Source: Isotricha intestinalis
Taxonomy: Eukaryota; Ciliophora; Litostomatea; Vestibuliferida; Isotrichidae
Assembly (NCBI GenBank): GCA_023807065.1
Contig: JAJJLU010003540.1
Coordinates: 1 to 57,103 of the forward strand
Length of the DNA stretch: 57,103 nt
Reading direction: 5' to 3'
Shown here piece after piece: positions 39,070-49,449 of the stretch (position 1 is the stretch's first letter; each line of letters opens with the position of its first letter). The notes under the pieces were generated by a model that was not told the origin of the DNA, ran no database searches, and saw only the letters and a list, made by a program, of their open reading frames with translations. The position numbers were made by a program, and so were the translations under genes.

Positions 39070-40197
39070 ATGAAATTAATAATAATCTTTTTTCTATTTC
39101 TAAAAATAATAAAATCATTTACAATACCTTTATATACTGAAAATGGAATTCCAGTAATTTCTTTAAAAATAGGTAAATCTGAAAGATATATTAATATGTT
39201 TTTTGATACATCTCTTCATAGATCTTTATTAGTTTCTCCTTATTGTAATATTTCAATTGTAGAAGGTTATAACACAAGTAATAGTAAAAAAATTTTATCA
39301 AATCAAAAAGAAATAAAATATTATTATATTTTTTATGGTGATGAATTTGAAGATAATATTCAATTAATTACTAAAAGTAAAACCTTTGAAAGTAAATTTT
39401 CCTTTATTTCTTTTACTAAAGTTTTATATACTTCTCAAATTGCTATTAATGGATTTTTTGGTCTTTCATTTACAAATTATAATTTTAATACTTCTAAAAA
39501 AATATTTGGATTACAATATTATTCAGGAAGAGTTTTATTAGATCTTGGTGAAATTAATAGTGAAATTGTTAAAAATTATTCTTTGTTAAAAAATTATTCT
39601 GTGAGTTATAATGATAATAAATCAAATTGGTATTTAAAAGCAAATTCTATAATGATTAAAAATAATGAACCAAGAAATAAAGAAATTCAAAAACTAATTT
39701 TTGATACTACAACATATAATCTTTATATTCCAAAAAAATTTTTTTTTGATAATATTGATTTAATTCTTCCAATAAATGGAAAATGTCAAGTGCAAATGTC
39801 AGGTATTTTTTTATGTTATTGTAATGAAAATTATAAAAATATTTTTCCTTATTTCAAATTTATAATAAATGGAGAAATTTTGTTTGTAAATGTGACAGAT
39901 TATATATCTTTTGATAATTCAATTGCGGGAAATACTTGTTATGTTTCTATTATTGTTAATTATAATAATGATTTTTGGATACTTGGAAATAATATTTTAA
40001 ATAATTATTATTCTATTTTTGATATTGATAATAATCAATTTCGCTTATATGATAGGAGAATAAAAATAAATAAACATTATGAATTTTCTTTAATATTTAT
40101 TTTTACTTTAATTTTTATGTTATTAATTCTATTAGCAGGATATTTAATTTATAAGAAATATACCAATGAAAATCATTTTGAAGAACAATTAATTTAA
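39070..40197 (+). CDS. Membrane-anchored pepsin-like aspartic protease homologue
   Basis: 375 aa. Signal peptide at 1-16, then a pepsin-fold (A1) body. The first active-site region is MFFDTSLHRSLLV with Asp46 in DTS; the second is LIFDTTTYNLYIP with Asp212 in DTT. The family element ILGNNILNNYYSIFDIDNN (LGDxFLRxYYxVFDxxN in pepsins) is near the C-terminus. A membrane span (about 343-363, LIFIFTLIFMLLILLAGYLI) and a short cytosolic tail follow. Both catalytic Asp are kept, so activity is possible, though the DTG glycines are replaced. No clear propeptide is seen. It was probably secretory-pathway or surface located. It ends at TAA. Confidence 0.8.
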   Translation: MKLIIIFFLFLKIIKSFTIPLYTENGIPVISLKIGKSERYINMFFDTSLHRSLLVSPYCNISIVEGYNTSNSKKILSNQKEIKYYYIFYGDEFEDNIQLITKSKTFESKFSFISFTKVLYTSQIAINGFFGLSFTNYNFNTSKKIFGLQYYSGRVLLDLGEINSEIVKNYSLLKNYSVSYNDNKSNWYLKANSIMIKNNEPRNKEIQKLIFDTTTYNLYIPKKFFFDNIDLILPINGKCQVQMSGIFLCYCNENYKNIFPYFKFIINGEILFVNVTDYISFDNSIAGNTCYVSIIVNYNNDFWILGNNILNNYYSIFDIDNNQFRLYDRRIKINKHYEFSLIFIFTLIFMLLILLAGYLIYKKYTNENHFEEQLI

Positions 40198-40377
40198 TTA
40201 ATATATATAATTGTTAAAGTTTTTTTCATATATATTTTTCAAATTTGAATTAATAACAAAAAAATCCTTTTTAAATATATGATATAAAAAAAATAAAAAT
40301 ATAACTGAAATTTATATAAAATTTTAATTCACAAAACATATACTCTCTATATTTTAATACTTATTTTATTGATTTTT

Positions 40378-42414
40378 TTACATTGATAACTCATCTATTT
40401 CATAAAGAAGGTTATTAATTTCATTTTGAATTTCTTCAATTATGAATTCATATTTGGATTGTAATTCTAAAAAATTTTTTTTTATTTCTTCTTCATAATT
40501 AAATAAATAATCAATATAAGAATCATTATTAGATACAGTTTTATAATTATCATCTATTCCAGTTATTATATTATGATTTTTAGATAAATCTAAAATATTC
40601 ATTTCTTCTTCATTTAAAGATTCAATATTTTCATTTATTATATCTTTATGTCTAACTTCAAAATTGGGAATAAAATTTATTCTATTAAATTCATCATTTG
40701 TAATTGACATATTTAATTCATTTTCAGTGTTTCTATTTTCATATGTATTTTTTTCAAAAGAATTTTTTTGATAGTTTTTAAATTTATCTTTCATACATTT
40801 TTGTATATTTTTTTTAATTGAGAATAAATGTTTATTTAAATTCTCTGAAGACTCTATATAATCATTAATCTTTAATTTTAAAATCTCTTTTTCTTTTTTA
40901 ATATTATTCAAATTAAATTTTGATTTTATTGTTTTAAAATACCATTTTTTCCAAATATAATTCATTGAATATTTATATGTATTAAGATTTCTATATTTAC
41001 TAAAGATATAATAAATATATATACTTCTATATAAATAATAATGATGAGATAAGTCTAAATTTTTTGGTTTAGGGTTTTTTTTAAATAAATAAAAAATGAA
41101 AGTTCTAAAATGATATTTTAATATTATTTGTTTAACTTTTATTATAATTTTAATTAATTGTGAAAGTTTCTTTTTTTGATTAATTTCATTCAAATATTTG
41201 TCAAGAAATAATTGAAAAAAAAAAGATAAATATTTATTCTTTTTTTTTATCATAAATTGATTAATAATTAAAATAGATAATTTCAAATTGTAAATTTGAT
41301 GATTATTTTTTGTTAAAATTATCTCCTTTTTTTTAGGTCTAAATTTATTTGAATTCAAAATGTTGTTATTTTTCCATAGATAAAAACTTTCTTTGAAAGA
41401 ATTAATAATTGTTTGCTTTCTTATTTTTTTGAATATAAGTTCTTTTAATATAATATTTTTAATTTTTAAATTGAAATAATACATTGATTTTTTAAACATT
41501 CGATTATAAAATATCCTTTTATAATTAAAAATTTTTTTCTTTAATATTTCCCAAAAAAACAGAATCTTAGAAATAAATAGTCTATTATAATTATATGATA
41601 TTAAATAATATATGTTTGTAAAATTTCTCGTATTTCTTTTCCATAAATATACATATTTTTTTAAATTATTTATCTTTATATTTTTCAGATTATTTTTTAG
41701 TAACAATAATTTAATTAATTCATTTTTTTCAACTTTAATCAATGAATTATATTCTAACTGGAGAATTTTAGATAAAAATCTTCTTTTAAATGTTTTTAAA
41801 AGAGAATAATGTTTAAATAATAATAAAATCAATCTTTTACTAAATATATTTGGATAATGTTTAAATTGAATTTTTTTAAATAAATATTTTTTCATTTGAT
41901 AATTCAAATTTTTCTCAAGTTTAAAATTAATTAATTTTTTTAATTTTAATTTTTGAAATGAATTCTTTATTGACAATATTTTAATAAACTTTTTCTTTTT
42001 TAAAAATAAAGATATGTTATTTAAATTTTTGAAATTTATTATTCTTTCAAATATAGTTATTATTTTTCTAATGTTGTTTAATTTAAAAAATAAAAAATTA
42101 TAATATTTTATTTTTGTAATTTGAAAAATGTAAATTAAGTGAAAAATAAGATTTTTATTTAAATTTAATCTGTAAACTGCATTTAATACATTAATATCTT
42201 CTTCTAAAGTTAAATCTGAACCTACAAATGAATCAAAATTATTTTCATTTTCATTATCATATAAATAAGATAATTTCAAATAAAAATATAAACAAGATTT
42301 AATAAGATATTTTTCTTTTATATTTTCTAATATCTTTACAAATTTAAGTATGTTGATTTTATTTATTTGATCATTTTTATTTATATTAAAACTTTTTACA
42401 TTTTTAGAATTCAT
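40378..42414 (-). CDS. Sfi1-like Trp-repeat protein (second copy)
   Basis: 678 aa. The design is the same as that of the protein at 12829-15207: a long helical Phe/Ile/Leu/Lys/Asn-rich body with Trp units (YVYLWKRNTRNF, FFWEILKKKIF, FYLWKNNNIL, YIWKKWYFKTIK), then an acidic segment and a C-terminal coiled coil (FLELQSKYEFIIEEIQNEI). It has no enzymatic motif or membrane span. A centrin-binding scaffold role is inferred only from the repeat pattern. Sequence identity to the other copy looks low, so the pair is ancient or convergent. It ends at TAA. It is divergent from the coiled-coil gene at 42621. Confidence 0.6.
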   Translation of the reverse strand: MNSKNVKSFNINKNDQINKINILKFVKILENIKEKYLIKSCLYFYLKLSYLYDNENENNFDSFVGSDLTLEEDINVLNAVYRLNLNKNLIFHLIYIFQITKIKYYNFLFFKLNNIRKIITIFERIINFKNLNNISLFLKKKKFIKILSIKNSFQKLKLKKLINFKLEKNLNYQMKKYLFKKIQFKHYPNIFSKRLILLLFKHYSLLKTFKRRFLSKILQLEYNSLIKVEKNELIKLLLLKNNLKNIKINNLKKYVYLWKRNTRNFTNIYYLISYNYNRLFISKILFFWEILKKKIFNYKRIFYNRMFKKSMYYFNLKIKNIILKELIFKKIRKQTIINSFKESFYLWKNNNILNSNKFRPKKKEIILTKNNHQIYNLKLSILIINQFMIKKKNKYLSFFFQLFLDKYLNEINQKKKLSQLIKIIIKVKQIILKYHFRTFIFYLFKKNPKPKNLDLSHHYYLYRSIYIYYIFSKYRNLNTYKYSMNYIWKKWYFKTIKSKFNLNNIKKEKEILKLKINDYIESSENLNKHLFSIKKNIQKCMKDKFKNYQKNSFEKNTYENRNTENELNMSITNDEFNRINFIPNFEVRHKDIINENIESLNEEEMNILDLSKNHNIITGIDDNYKTVSNNDSYIDYLFNYEEEIKKNFLELQSKYEFIIEEIQNEINNLLYEIDELSM

Positions 42415-42620
42415 TTATTTATAAATTATTTTTAAATTTAAATAAATAAAAAATAATCAAATAAAACAAATTAATATCAAAATATAATAAATTTATAAGA
42501 TTTTTTAATATTATAATATAAGAAAATTAAAGAAACACCATTTAAAATTTCAATATTTTCATTATCTAATTTAATATTAATCATTTTATAAAATATAAAT
42601 TAAATAATAATAAAACTAAA

Positions 42621-43582
42621 ATGTATACAACAAGGGGATATAACGAGAATTATTATACAAGTAGGAAAAAAATCTTAAATGATTTTTTAAAAGATGAAGA
42701 AGCAGAAAATATGAAATATATAGAAGAAACAGAAAATTTAGTGAGTCAAACTAAAATGTTTTTAAAAGATTTAGTAAGTGGACAATTAGATTTTGAAGCT
42801 TTAAATGAGCAATTAGAAGATATAGAAACAGAATTAGAAACTGATTGTAATATAATGCAAGGAGAAATTAATACTCTTCAAACAATGGATAAAAATATTG
42901 AAAAACAAATTAATGAAGTTCAAATTCAAGAAGAAACAGGAACTAAAGATTATTTAAAGAAAATAGAAGATTTAAAAAATGAATTAGAATCAAAAGAATT
43001 TACTATTCAAAATATGGAAAGATTATATGTTGAATTAGAAAATGTTATTAAAGATAATATTCAAAAAGGAAATGAACAACTTTTAACAATGGAACAATTT
43101 AATGAATTTCTTTCTCAAAATGATAAATTAAAAATAGAAATAAAAAAATTAGAAAATGAAAAAGAAAGACTTAATAAAGAATATAATAATTTATTAAAAG
43201 AAAATTTAAATTTAAGATCTAAAGATGAAAGTTTTGAAATTGAAAAAGTAAAAGAAGTTTTAGATGAAGTTGGTGCAAAAGGTTTATCTCAAAAAGAAGC
43301 TGAAAAAAAATTACTGCTCTTCAAAATAAATATAAACAATTAAATCAAGAATGTAATTTATTAAATGAAAAAATCAGTAAATTAACTAATAATTTAAGAG
43401 GATTAAATCTTGAAAATGATAAATTTAATGAAGAATTATATAATATTCATTCTGAAATTAATCCTCCTGAAATAAGTAAAAAAAGAAGATATCATTCTTT
43501 TGAATTAATTAAAGAAAATGAAAAAAATTATTTTTTAAATCAATCAAGTGAAGAAAAAGAAGAAGATAAAAGTGATAATTAA
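42621..43582 (+). CDS. Coiled-coil protein with an A8-run frameshift
   Basis: About 320 aa if the frame change is allowed. The first frame (MYTTRGYNENYYTSRKK) runs to TAA at 43341-43343, but its last residues use rare codons (CTG, CTC) and lose the heptad pattern. At the A8 run (43303-43310) the -1 frame continues smoothly as ITALQNKYKQLNQECNLLNE and ends at TAA 43580-43582. Apart from about 35 N-terminal residues it is a continuous coiled coil rich in Glu, Lys and Leu, with SNQ-type polar ends. It could be an axonemal or intraflagellar-type coiled-coil protein, but no specific family was recognised. The tail is 24 bp from the end of the convergent DENN gene. Confidence 0.65.
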
Positions 43583-43606
43583 TTTAAAATATTTTTAAAA
43601 TATAAT

Positions 43607-45814
43607 TTATAAAATAGAATCATCATCTGAAAAAATAGTTTTATTTTCATCTCCATTTAATTTTTGAATATAATAAGAATTAAAATGAGTTTGTACTCTT
43701 TTATTTAATTTTTTTGATTTTTTTGATTTTATAGTTTGTGATAATGTACTATTATCTATTGATGAACCGTCTAAATTTAAACAAGAAGAATTTCTTGCTG
43801 TTATATTATTTTTCTTATATTCTTTTGATTGAGATTCTGGTAAATTTGGACAACTACTTTTTTTATTTTTTTTTACATATTTTGAAGGAGTATATTCTTT
43901 ATTTTTAAAAAAATCAAATATTAATTGACATTGAGAATTTAATTCATGAATTCCTTGAGCTTCATCATCTGAATCTAAATTTTCATCTGTTGATATTTTA
44001 TTTAATTCTTTTTTTATTGTTTCATATTTTTCATCTTTTGGTTTTTGAATAAAATAATCTGTTATTGAATTATATTTAATCATTACTTTATATATTTCTA
44101 AAGGATTCCATATTATATAATTGCTTTTTTTATTTTCTTTTTTTATTATTAATGGTTCTAATAAATTATAATAAGTCTCAAAGACTTTATTCATACTAAT
44201 TATTGTAAAGTTATAACTTGAAATCACTTGTTTTTTAATGTTTGATATAAATTTTTGGGATAAAATCATCCTAAAATTTAAAGGATTATCTTTTATAATT
44301 TTAATATAATTTGATATTGAACTATATTTAATATTATCTTGAGAAAAAATATATTTAAATAAAAATTCATTAAAAATCATTGAGTTTGAAAAAACAATCA
44401 TAAATTGTTTAAATTTTGGATATTTTTTACATCTTTCATCATTACTAAATTTCTGAAAATCAAAATAATTATTTATAAGAATTTTACTTTTCTTCCCTTT
44501 TTTATTATTTTTTCTATCATATTTTTTAATACAGAAATCAATATTTTGAATAATTTCAAGAAAATACTTAAAAAAAATATAAGAAATTTTTAAATTAAAA
44601 TATTTTTTCGAATCTATTAAAAATATGATATCCCCAAATAAATTATAATATTCATTTCTACTGTCTTTATCAAATAATATAGATCTTTCATAAATAATCT
44701 CATTAATTTCTTTGTTCATAGATGATTTAGTTTCCAGAGTAAGATCAATGTTTTTTAAATTAGAAAAAATATTATTTTTATCTATTATATTATATATAAT
44801 TGTATCATTTTCAATTTCTCCAATTGATATTTTTTCTTTTAATATATTTAAATATTTAACATGAACTCCCATAATCATTGAAATAGGAGAATCAAAAATT
44901 TCTGTCATATCATTTGTAATAAAAGAAATTAATGGAAATTTTTTCCAGTTTAAAGGATATATTATACTAGTTAAAGATAAAAGAATTTGGTTTATCTCTT
45001 CATAATTTTCAAAAATTATAATAATTTTATATCCAATTAACATACCAATATAAATATTCAATAAATCTTCAATTTTAAAGTTTTCAAATAAAATAAATAA
45101 ATTAAAATCTTTTAAAGGAATTAAATTTTGTGATTCAATATGATAGGTTAAAAAAGTTTTTTCACCAAAATTATTATTTAAACCATTCACAAGTATATTA
45201 TTATATTTTTCTTCATATGGCAAAATATTTAAAACAAAAGACATATAAAATTCCATAATTTGATTATCTTGTATTATAAAATATTGGTTTTTTTCATTTT
45301 TTGAGTTAAGGCTTTTAAAAAAATAAAATTTTTGTTCTTTTTTTTTAGGAAAAAAAATATGATATACATTTATTAAAATTTGTTTACTTGTATCTAAAAT
45401 TTCATAATTTGAAATTAAACATATAATTTTAGGTAAACTAAAATAAATACTATTTAAAATATAATTTTCATAAAACATTAAAGAGGAAATAAATTTTCTA
45501 TCATTTCCACATTGTAAAATAAAAGAAATTATTTTATATTCTTTTATATTGTGTCCTAATTTTATTTCAAAATTATCAAGATAACAAAAATGAATTAATC
45601 CTTTAATAAATTTTTCATATATTTCAGAATTCTCTTCATTATGAAAATTACTTTTAAAGTTTTCTAGAATTTTAATAGGCATTTTTTCTATATTTCCATT
45701 TAATATATTATTATATGTTATATTTTGACTATTAATATCTTTTTGATCAGTTCCTATTATTATACATCTTTCTATTAAAGGATTATGTTTTTTAATAGTG
45801 TTCAGTGATGTCAT
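43607..45814 (-). CDS. DENN-domain protein
   Basis: 735 aa. An uDENN segment (SIYFSLPKIICLISNYEIL, about 145-165) is followed by a cDENN core (GMLIGYKIIIIFENYEEINQ, SIIYPLNWKKF, FITNDMTEIFDSPISMIMGV, about 255-325). A dDENN-like helical region extends to about 560. DENN proteins are known as guanine-nucleotide exchange factors for Rab GTPases in membrane traffic. The C-terminal 150 residues are Ser/Lys/Asn-rich and disordered, with acidic ends. No signal peptide or membrane span is seen, so it is probably cytosolic and recruited to membranes. The Rab partner is unknown. It ends at TAA. Confidence 0.82.
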   Translation of the reverse strand: MTSLNTIKKHNPLIERCIIIGTDQKDINSQNITYNNILNGNIEKMPIKILENFKSNFHNEENSEIYEKFIKGLIHFCYLDNFEIKLGHNIKEYKIISFILQCGNDRKFISSLMFYENYILNSIYFSLPKIICLISNYEILDTSKQILINVYHIFFPKKKEQKFYFFKSLNSKNEKNQYFIIQDNQIMEFYMSFVLNILPYEEKYNNILVNGLNNNFGEKTFLTYHIESQNLIPLKDFNLFILFENFKIEDLLNIYIGMLIGYKIIIIFENYEEINQILLSLTSIIYPLNWKKFPLISFITNDMTEIFDSPISMIMGVHVKYLNILKEKISIGEIENDTIIYNIIDKNNIFSNLKNIDLTLETKSSMNKEINEIIYERSILFDKDSRNEYYNLFGDIIFLIDSKKYFNLKISYIFFKYFLEIIQNIDFCIKKYDRKNNKKGKKSKILINNYFDFQKFSNDERCKKYPKFKQFMIVFSNSMIFNEFLFKYIFSQDNIKYSSISNYIKIIKDNPLNFRMILSQKFISNIKKQVISSYNFTIISMNKVFETYYNLLEPLIIKKENKKSNYIIWNPLEIYKVMIKYNSITDYFIQKPKDEKYETIKKELNKISTDENLDSDDEAQGIHELNSQCQLIFDFFKNKEYTPSKYVKKNKKSSCPNLPESQSKEYKKNNITARNSSCLNLDGSSIDNSTLSQTIKSKKSKKLNKRVQTHFNSYYIQKLNGDENKTIFSDDDSIL

Positions 45815-46053
45815 TAATTTTTTTAACTAATTGTATTATTTGTTTTTTTAAAGAATTAAACAAAAATAATGTATGATTTTTTGGTTATTAAAAATTAGTA
45901 AAAATTATATATAAATTAAAAAATTATAAACAACATTTCAATCTCTTTTATTCTATATTCTTTATCTTCATCATTTTTTCTAAATTTATATAAGTAGGAT
46001 AAAAAAATAAATTAAAATAAAAATATAATAAAAAAAATAAAAAAAATAAAAAA

Positions 46054-47895
46054 ATGAATTTTCATAAAAAAAATTATTTCATATTTTCCATATTCCTATT
46101 TTTACTAATATATTACACTTCAAATTTAAAGGTTAAAAATCAAAAGAGAAAATTAATAGATACAAATTCCCAATCTTTAAATAGATGTGCAGATGGTCCA
46201 ACTTATTTAATATCATATTACACAAAAGGAGGAACAAAAACTTTTGATACATTTATAAACAGAGATTATATAAGACCATTATTAGAAATTGCTAAAGGAG
46301 GAAAATATTCAGATTATATTGGATATTATATTGAAAGACTTGCAATTTATTTTGTTTTTATTGCTTTTGCAATTATAATTATTATTTTTTGGATCATTTT
46401 TTCTTGTTGTTGGTGTAAACCTTCATGTTGTTTTATTGAAAAAAAAGGAGAAAAATTTATTACTATTTTATCTTTTATTATTTCTATTATATTTTCATTA
46501 GGATGTATTGCTTGTAGTATATCTGGATTTGTTTATGCTCATAGATATAGTAATTATTTAGATGGAGCTACTTGTGGAATTGAGAGAATATATTATGATA
46601 TGAAAGATGGACAAATTAAGGAAAATAATGAAAAATGGTTTGGTTTTTCTAATATAATTCCTGTTTTAGAGAAAGTTGAAAAACTAGATTTTTCTTCAAT
46701 CAAATATGAAGAATTTAATTTTTCTATAGGAGAAGATGATACAATTGGAAATCAAGAATTTAATAAAATTATTAATGATTTAAAAGATTATAATATTAGT
46801 ATTGTTAATTCAATTAGGAATGAAGTTAAAGATAAGTTATCAATATATATTCAAGAAAATAAAGATTTAATTAAAGCTTTAAAAAATATAAATTCTGAAA
46901 TAGATAAACCAAATTTTGATGATATTAAATCCGAATTAAATATTGTAGACAAAAATTTCATCTCATATAAAGATATTGTAATGGTCAATTATGAAAAATA
47001 TAGAAAAATAATGAATGGGATCGGTTTTTATTTAACGTTAGTTATATATAGTGTGTTACTTGTTATATGCTTTGGATGTTTATTATTTTTGATTTTATAT
47101 TTTATATATCAAAAGAATTATTTCCTTTTATTCTCTCAAATTTTTTGGCATCTATTAATTTTTTTATCAATTGTATTATTTATTCTTGTGGCATTTTTTG
47201 GTATGTTAGGATATGGAGTAAATGATGGAATTGCATATATAAAATATGTTTTTGGAAAAGAAAACATTAACAATAGTAAAGTTATAGTAATTAATAATTT
47301 TAAAACTTTTATCAATCAATGTTTAAATGAAGAAAATGCATTAGTTAATAATTATGGATTTAAAAATTATTACTCAGTTTATTACAATTATAAATCATTA
47401 TATAAACAACAGTCATCAATTTCTAAAATAAAAATTCAATCAATAGAAAATTTTAAAGGAGATAATTCATCAGTTGTAGAAAAGATTAAATCATTAAATG
47501 ATAAATTTAAAGAAATGTTGATAGAAATGAATGCTAAGATTACAAAAATTGATGAAGAATTAACATCTAAATATCAGAATATTGAAAAAATTTTATCATT
47601 AAAAAAAAAATCTACAACTAATTTCTTTTATTTTATGGATTGTTCATTTTTAAAATATGATTTAGAAATGTCTTATATTATCCTTTATGATTTTCAAAAT
47701 AAAGTTTATTGTTTATTTATAATTACCGTATGTGCTGCTTTTTTTTCAATAACTTCAGTAGTTTTTATGATTATGGCAATTTTAAGAAAAAAAGAAAGTT
47801 ATGATAAGGAAGAAGAAGATGAAGAAAATGAAGATTCTTTTGGTTCAATGAAAAAAAAATTACATAAATCAGAAGATAATAATATAAAACAATAA
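46054..47895 (+). CDS. Prominin-like five-span membrane protein
   Basis: 613 aa. After a signal peptide (about 1-22) come five spans: about 97-117, 136-161, 323-350, 358-388 and 552-576. A Cys-rich motif SCCWCKPSCCF directly follows the first span, and a short cytosolic loop separates it from the second. Two large lumenal loops (about 162-320 and 390-550) are helical. The C-terminal tail is acidic. This topology and the Cys-rich loop are the hallmarks of prominins, which sit in curved membrane protrusions and cilia and bind cholesterol. Sequence similarity is too weak to be sure, and tweety-type channels are the alternative. It starts MNFHKKNYFIF and ends at TAA. Confidence 0.65.
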   Translation: MNFHKKNYFIFSIFLFLLIYYTSNLKVKNQKRKLIDTNSQSLNRCADGPTYLISYYTKGGTKTFDTFINRDYIRPLLEIAKGGKYSDYIGYYIERLAIYFVFIAFAIIIIIFWIIFSCCWCKPSCCFIEKKGEKFITILSFIISIIFSLGCIACSISGFVYAHRYSNYLDGATCGIERIYYDMKDGQIKENNEKWFGFSNIIPVLEKVEKLDFSSIKYEEFNFSIGEDDTIGNQEFNKIINDLKDYNISIVNSIRNEVKDKLSIYIQENKDLIKALKNINSEIDKPNFDDIKSELNIVDKNFISYKDIVMVNYEKYRKIMNGIGFYLTLVIYSVLLVICFGCLLFLILYFIYQKNYFLLFSQIFWHLLIFLSIVLFILVAFFGMLGYGVNDGIAYIKYVFGKENINNSKVIVINNFKTFINQCLNEENALVNNYGFKNYYSVYYNYKSLYKQQSSISKIKIQSIENFKGDNSSVVEKIKSLNDKFKEMLIEMNAKITKIDEELTSKYQNIEKILSLKKKSTTNFFYFMDCSFLKYDLEMSYIILYDFQNKVYCLFIITVCAAFFSITSVVFMIMAILRKKESYDKEEEDEENEDSFGSMKKKLHKSEDNNIKQ

Positions 47896-48117
47896 AAATC
47901 ATTTAATATTATAATTAACTAATTTGAAAAGAAAAAATTATGATTAGATTTTAATTATTATATATATAATCATATATCACATTTAGAAAATAAATTATAA
48001 AAATATAATAATTTTTTTAAATAAAATAAAGAGTAGAAACTAATATATTTTAATTAACAAAAAATATTTAAATATCAAAAAAAAAGAAAAAAAATTAATT
48101 AAAAAAAACAGAAAAAA

Positions 48118-49335
48118 ATGAAAATTTTAATAAACCTAGATAGTACAGATAATTTCCAAGAAGTAGACATAGAAGAAACATCATCAGTGTTAGAATTAAA
48201 GATGTTACTTCAAACAATATTTAACATTCCTTTTAATGAAATGGAATTAAAATTAAAGAATCAAATAATACAAAATCCAAATTTACAAATCAAAGATTTA
48301 AAAATAGGAGACAATGTATTATTATTAAAGCAAGTTCAAAATCAAAATATAGGATTTAATCAAATATTCCAACCTCAAAATATATCAAATAATAATAATA
48401 ATTCTCTTGGATCACTCTTTGATCAATTTATGTCAGGAGCAAGAACAAATAATAATAATAGACCAAATATTCAACAACCTTTTTCAATTGCCCAACAATT
48501 TTCTTTAGCAATGAGAAATTTAAATGATCAAAATAATCAAGCAAGAGAATTTTATATAAAGGAAAGAGTGAAAGAATTAAAAGATAGATTTTTAACAAAT
48601 CCAGAAGATTTACAAAAATTATTTGATACTGATCCAAATTTAGCAGAAGCAATAGTATCAGGAAATGATAGTAAACTAGAAGAAATAGTAAAAAAAAAAA
48701 TAAATGAAATAGAAGAAAAATACAAGAAAGACCAAATAGAATATATGAAATTAATGAAAGGAGACCAAAACGACCCAAATGTTCAGAAGAAAATAGCAGA
48801 AATAATTCGTAAGAAAAACATAAATGAAAATTTAAAATATGCAGAAGAATTTTTACCAGAAACATTATTTCCAGTTCATATGCTATATATAAACATAGAA
48901 ATAAATAAGAAAAAAGTAATAGCATTAGTTGATACAGGAGCTCAAAGTACAATAATGTGTAAGAAAACAGCAGAAGAATGTAATTTAATGAATTTATGTG
49001 ATGAAAGATATCAAGGAATTGCTACTGGAGTTGGTACTAGTAGAATTTTAGGTGCTATTCATGCTGCTCAATTAAAAATCAATGATAAATATTTAATGTG
49101 TAAAATCACTGTAATTGAAAATAATGCTATTGGATGCATTTTTGGACTTGATAATATGAGAAGTCATGGATGCATTATTGATTTAAAAAAAGGATCTTTA
49201 ATTTTCCCTTCTGCTGGTATTGAAGCTAAGTTTTTAAGTGATGGGGAGATTAAAAAATTGAAAGTTGAAGAAAGGGAAAATTTGGAAAAAGAAGAAATTA
49301 AAAAGGCTAAAGAAGAAAGTTTGAAAAAAAAATAA
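48118..49335 (+). CDS. ddi1: Ddi1-like ubiquitin-domain aspartic protease
   Basis: 405 aa. It has an N-terminal ubiquitin-like domain (1-72, MKILINLDSTDNFQEVDIEE), a Gln/Asn-rich linker, a helical HDD domain (about 150-260) and a retropepsin-like domain with the active site ALVDTGAQSTIM (Asp272). It continues with GVGTSRILGAIHAAQL, FGLDNMRSHGCIIDL and a Lys/Glu-rich end. This is the canonical Ddi1 order. Ddi1 is a dimeric protease that cuts heavily ubiquitinated substrates and shuttles them to the proteasome. No UBA domain follows, as in many protist and animal members. It starts from the Met preceded by a poly-A leader and ends at TAA. It is cytosolic and probably constitutive. Confidence 0.95.
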   Translation: MKILINLDSTDNFQEVDIEETSSVLELKMLLQTIFNIPFNEMELKLKNQIIQNPNLQIKDLKIGDNVLLLKQVQNQNIGFNQIFQPQNISNNNNNSLGSLFDQFMSGARTNNNNRPNIQQPFSIAQQFSLAMRNLNDQNNQAREFYIKERVKELKDRFLTNPEDLQKLFDTDPNLAEAIVSGNDSKLEEIVKKKINEIEEKYKKDQIEYMKLMKGDQNDPNVQKKIAEIIRKKNINENLKYAEEFLPETLFPVHMLYINIEINKKKVIALVDTGAQSTIMCKKTAEECNLMNLCDERYQGIATGVGTSRILGAIHAAQLKINDKYLMCKITVIENNAIGCIFGLDNMRSHGCIIDLKKGSLIFPSAGIEAKFLSDGEIKKLKVEERENLEKEEIKKAKEESLKKK

Positions 49336-49449
49336 TTTTATGATATATTAAAATTTTTTATTAAGGATTTTTAATCTTTTTTTTTTCTGTTTTTCCTAAT
49401 ATATTATTTTTTTAATATATTGAATATTATACTTTTATATATTATTTAT

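Noticed and set aside
42621..43343. Calling the coiled-coil protein IFT74
   Set aside because: General coiled-coil character only. Even the joined 320 aa is about half the usual IFT74 length and no specific motif was recognised.
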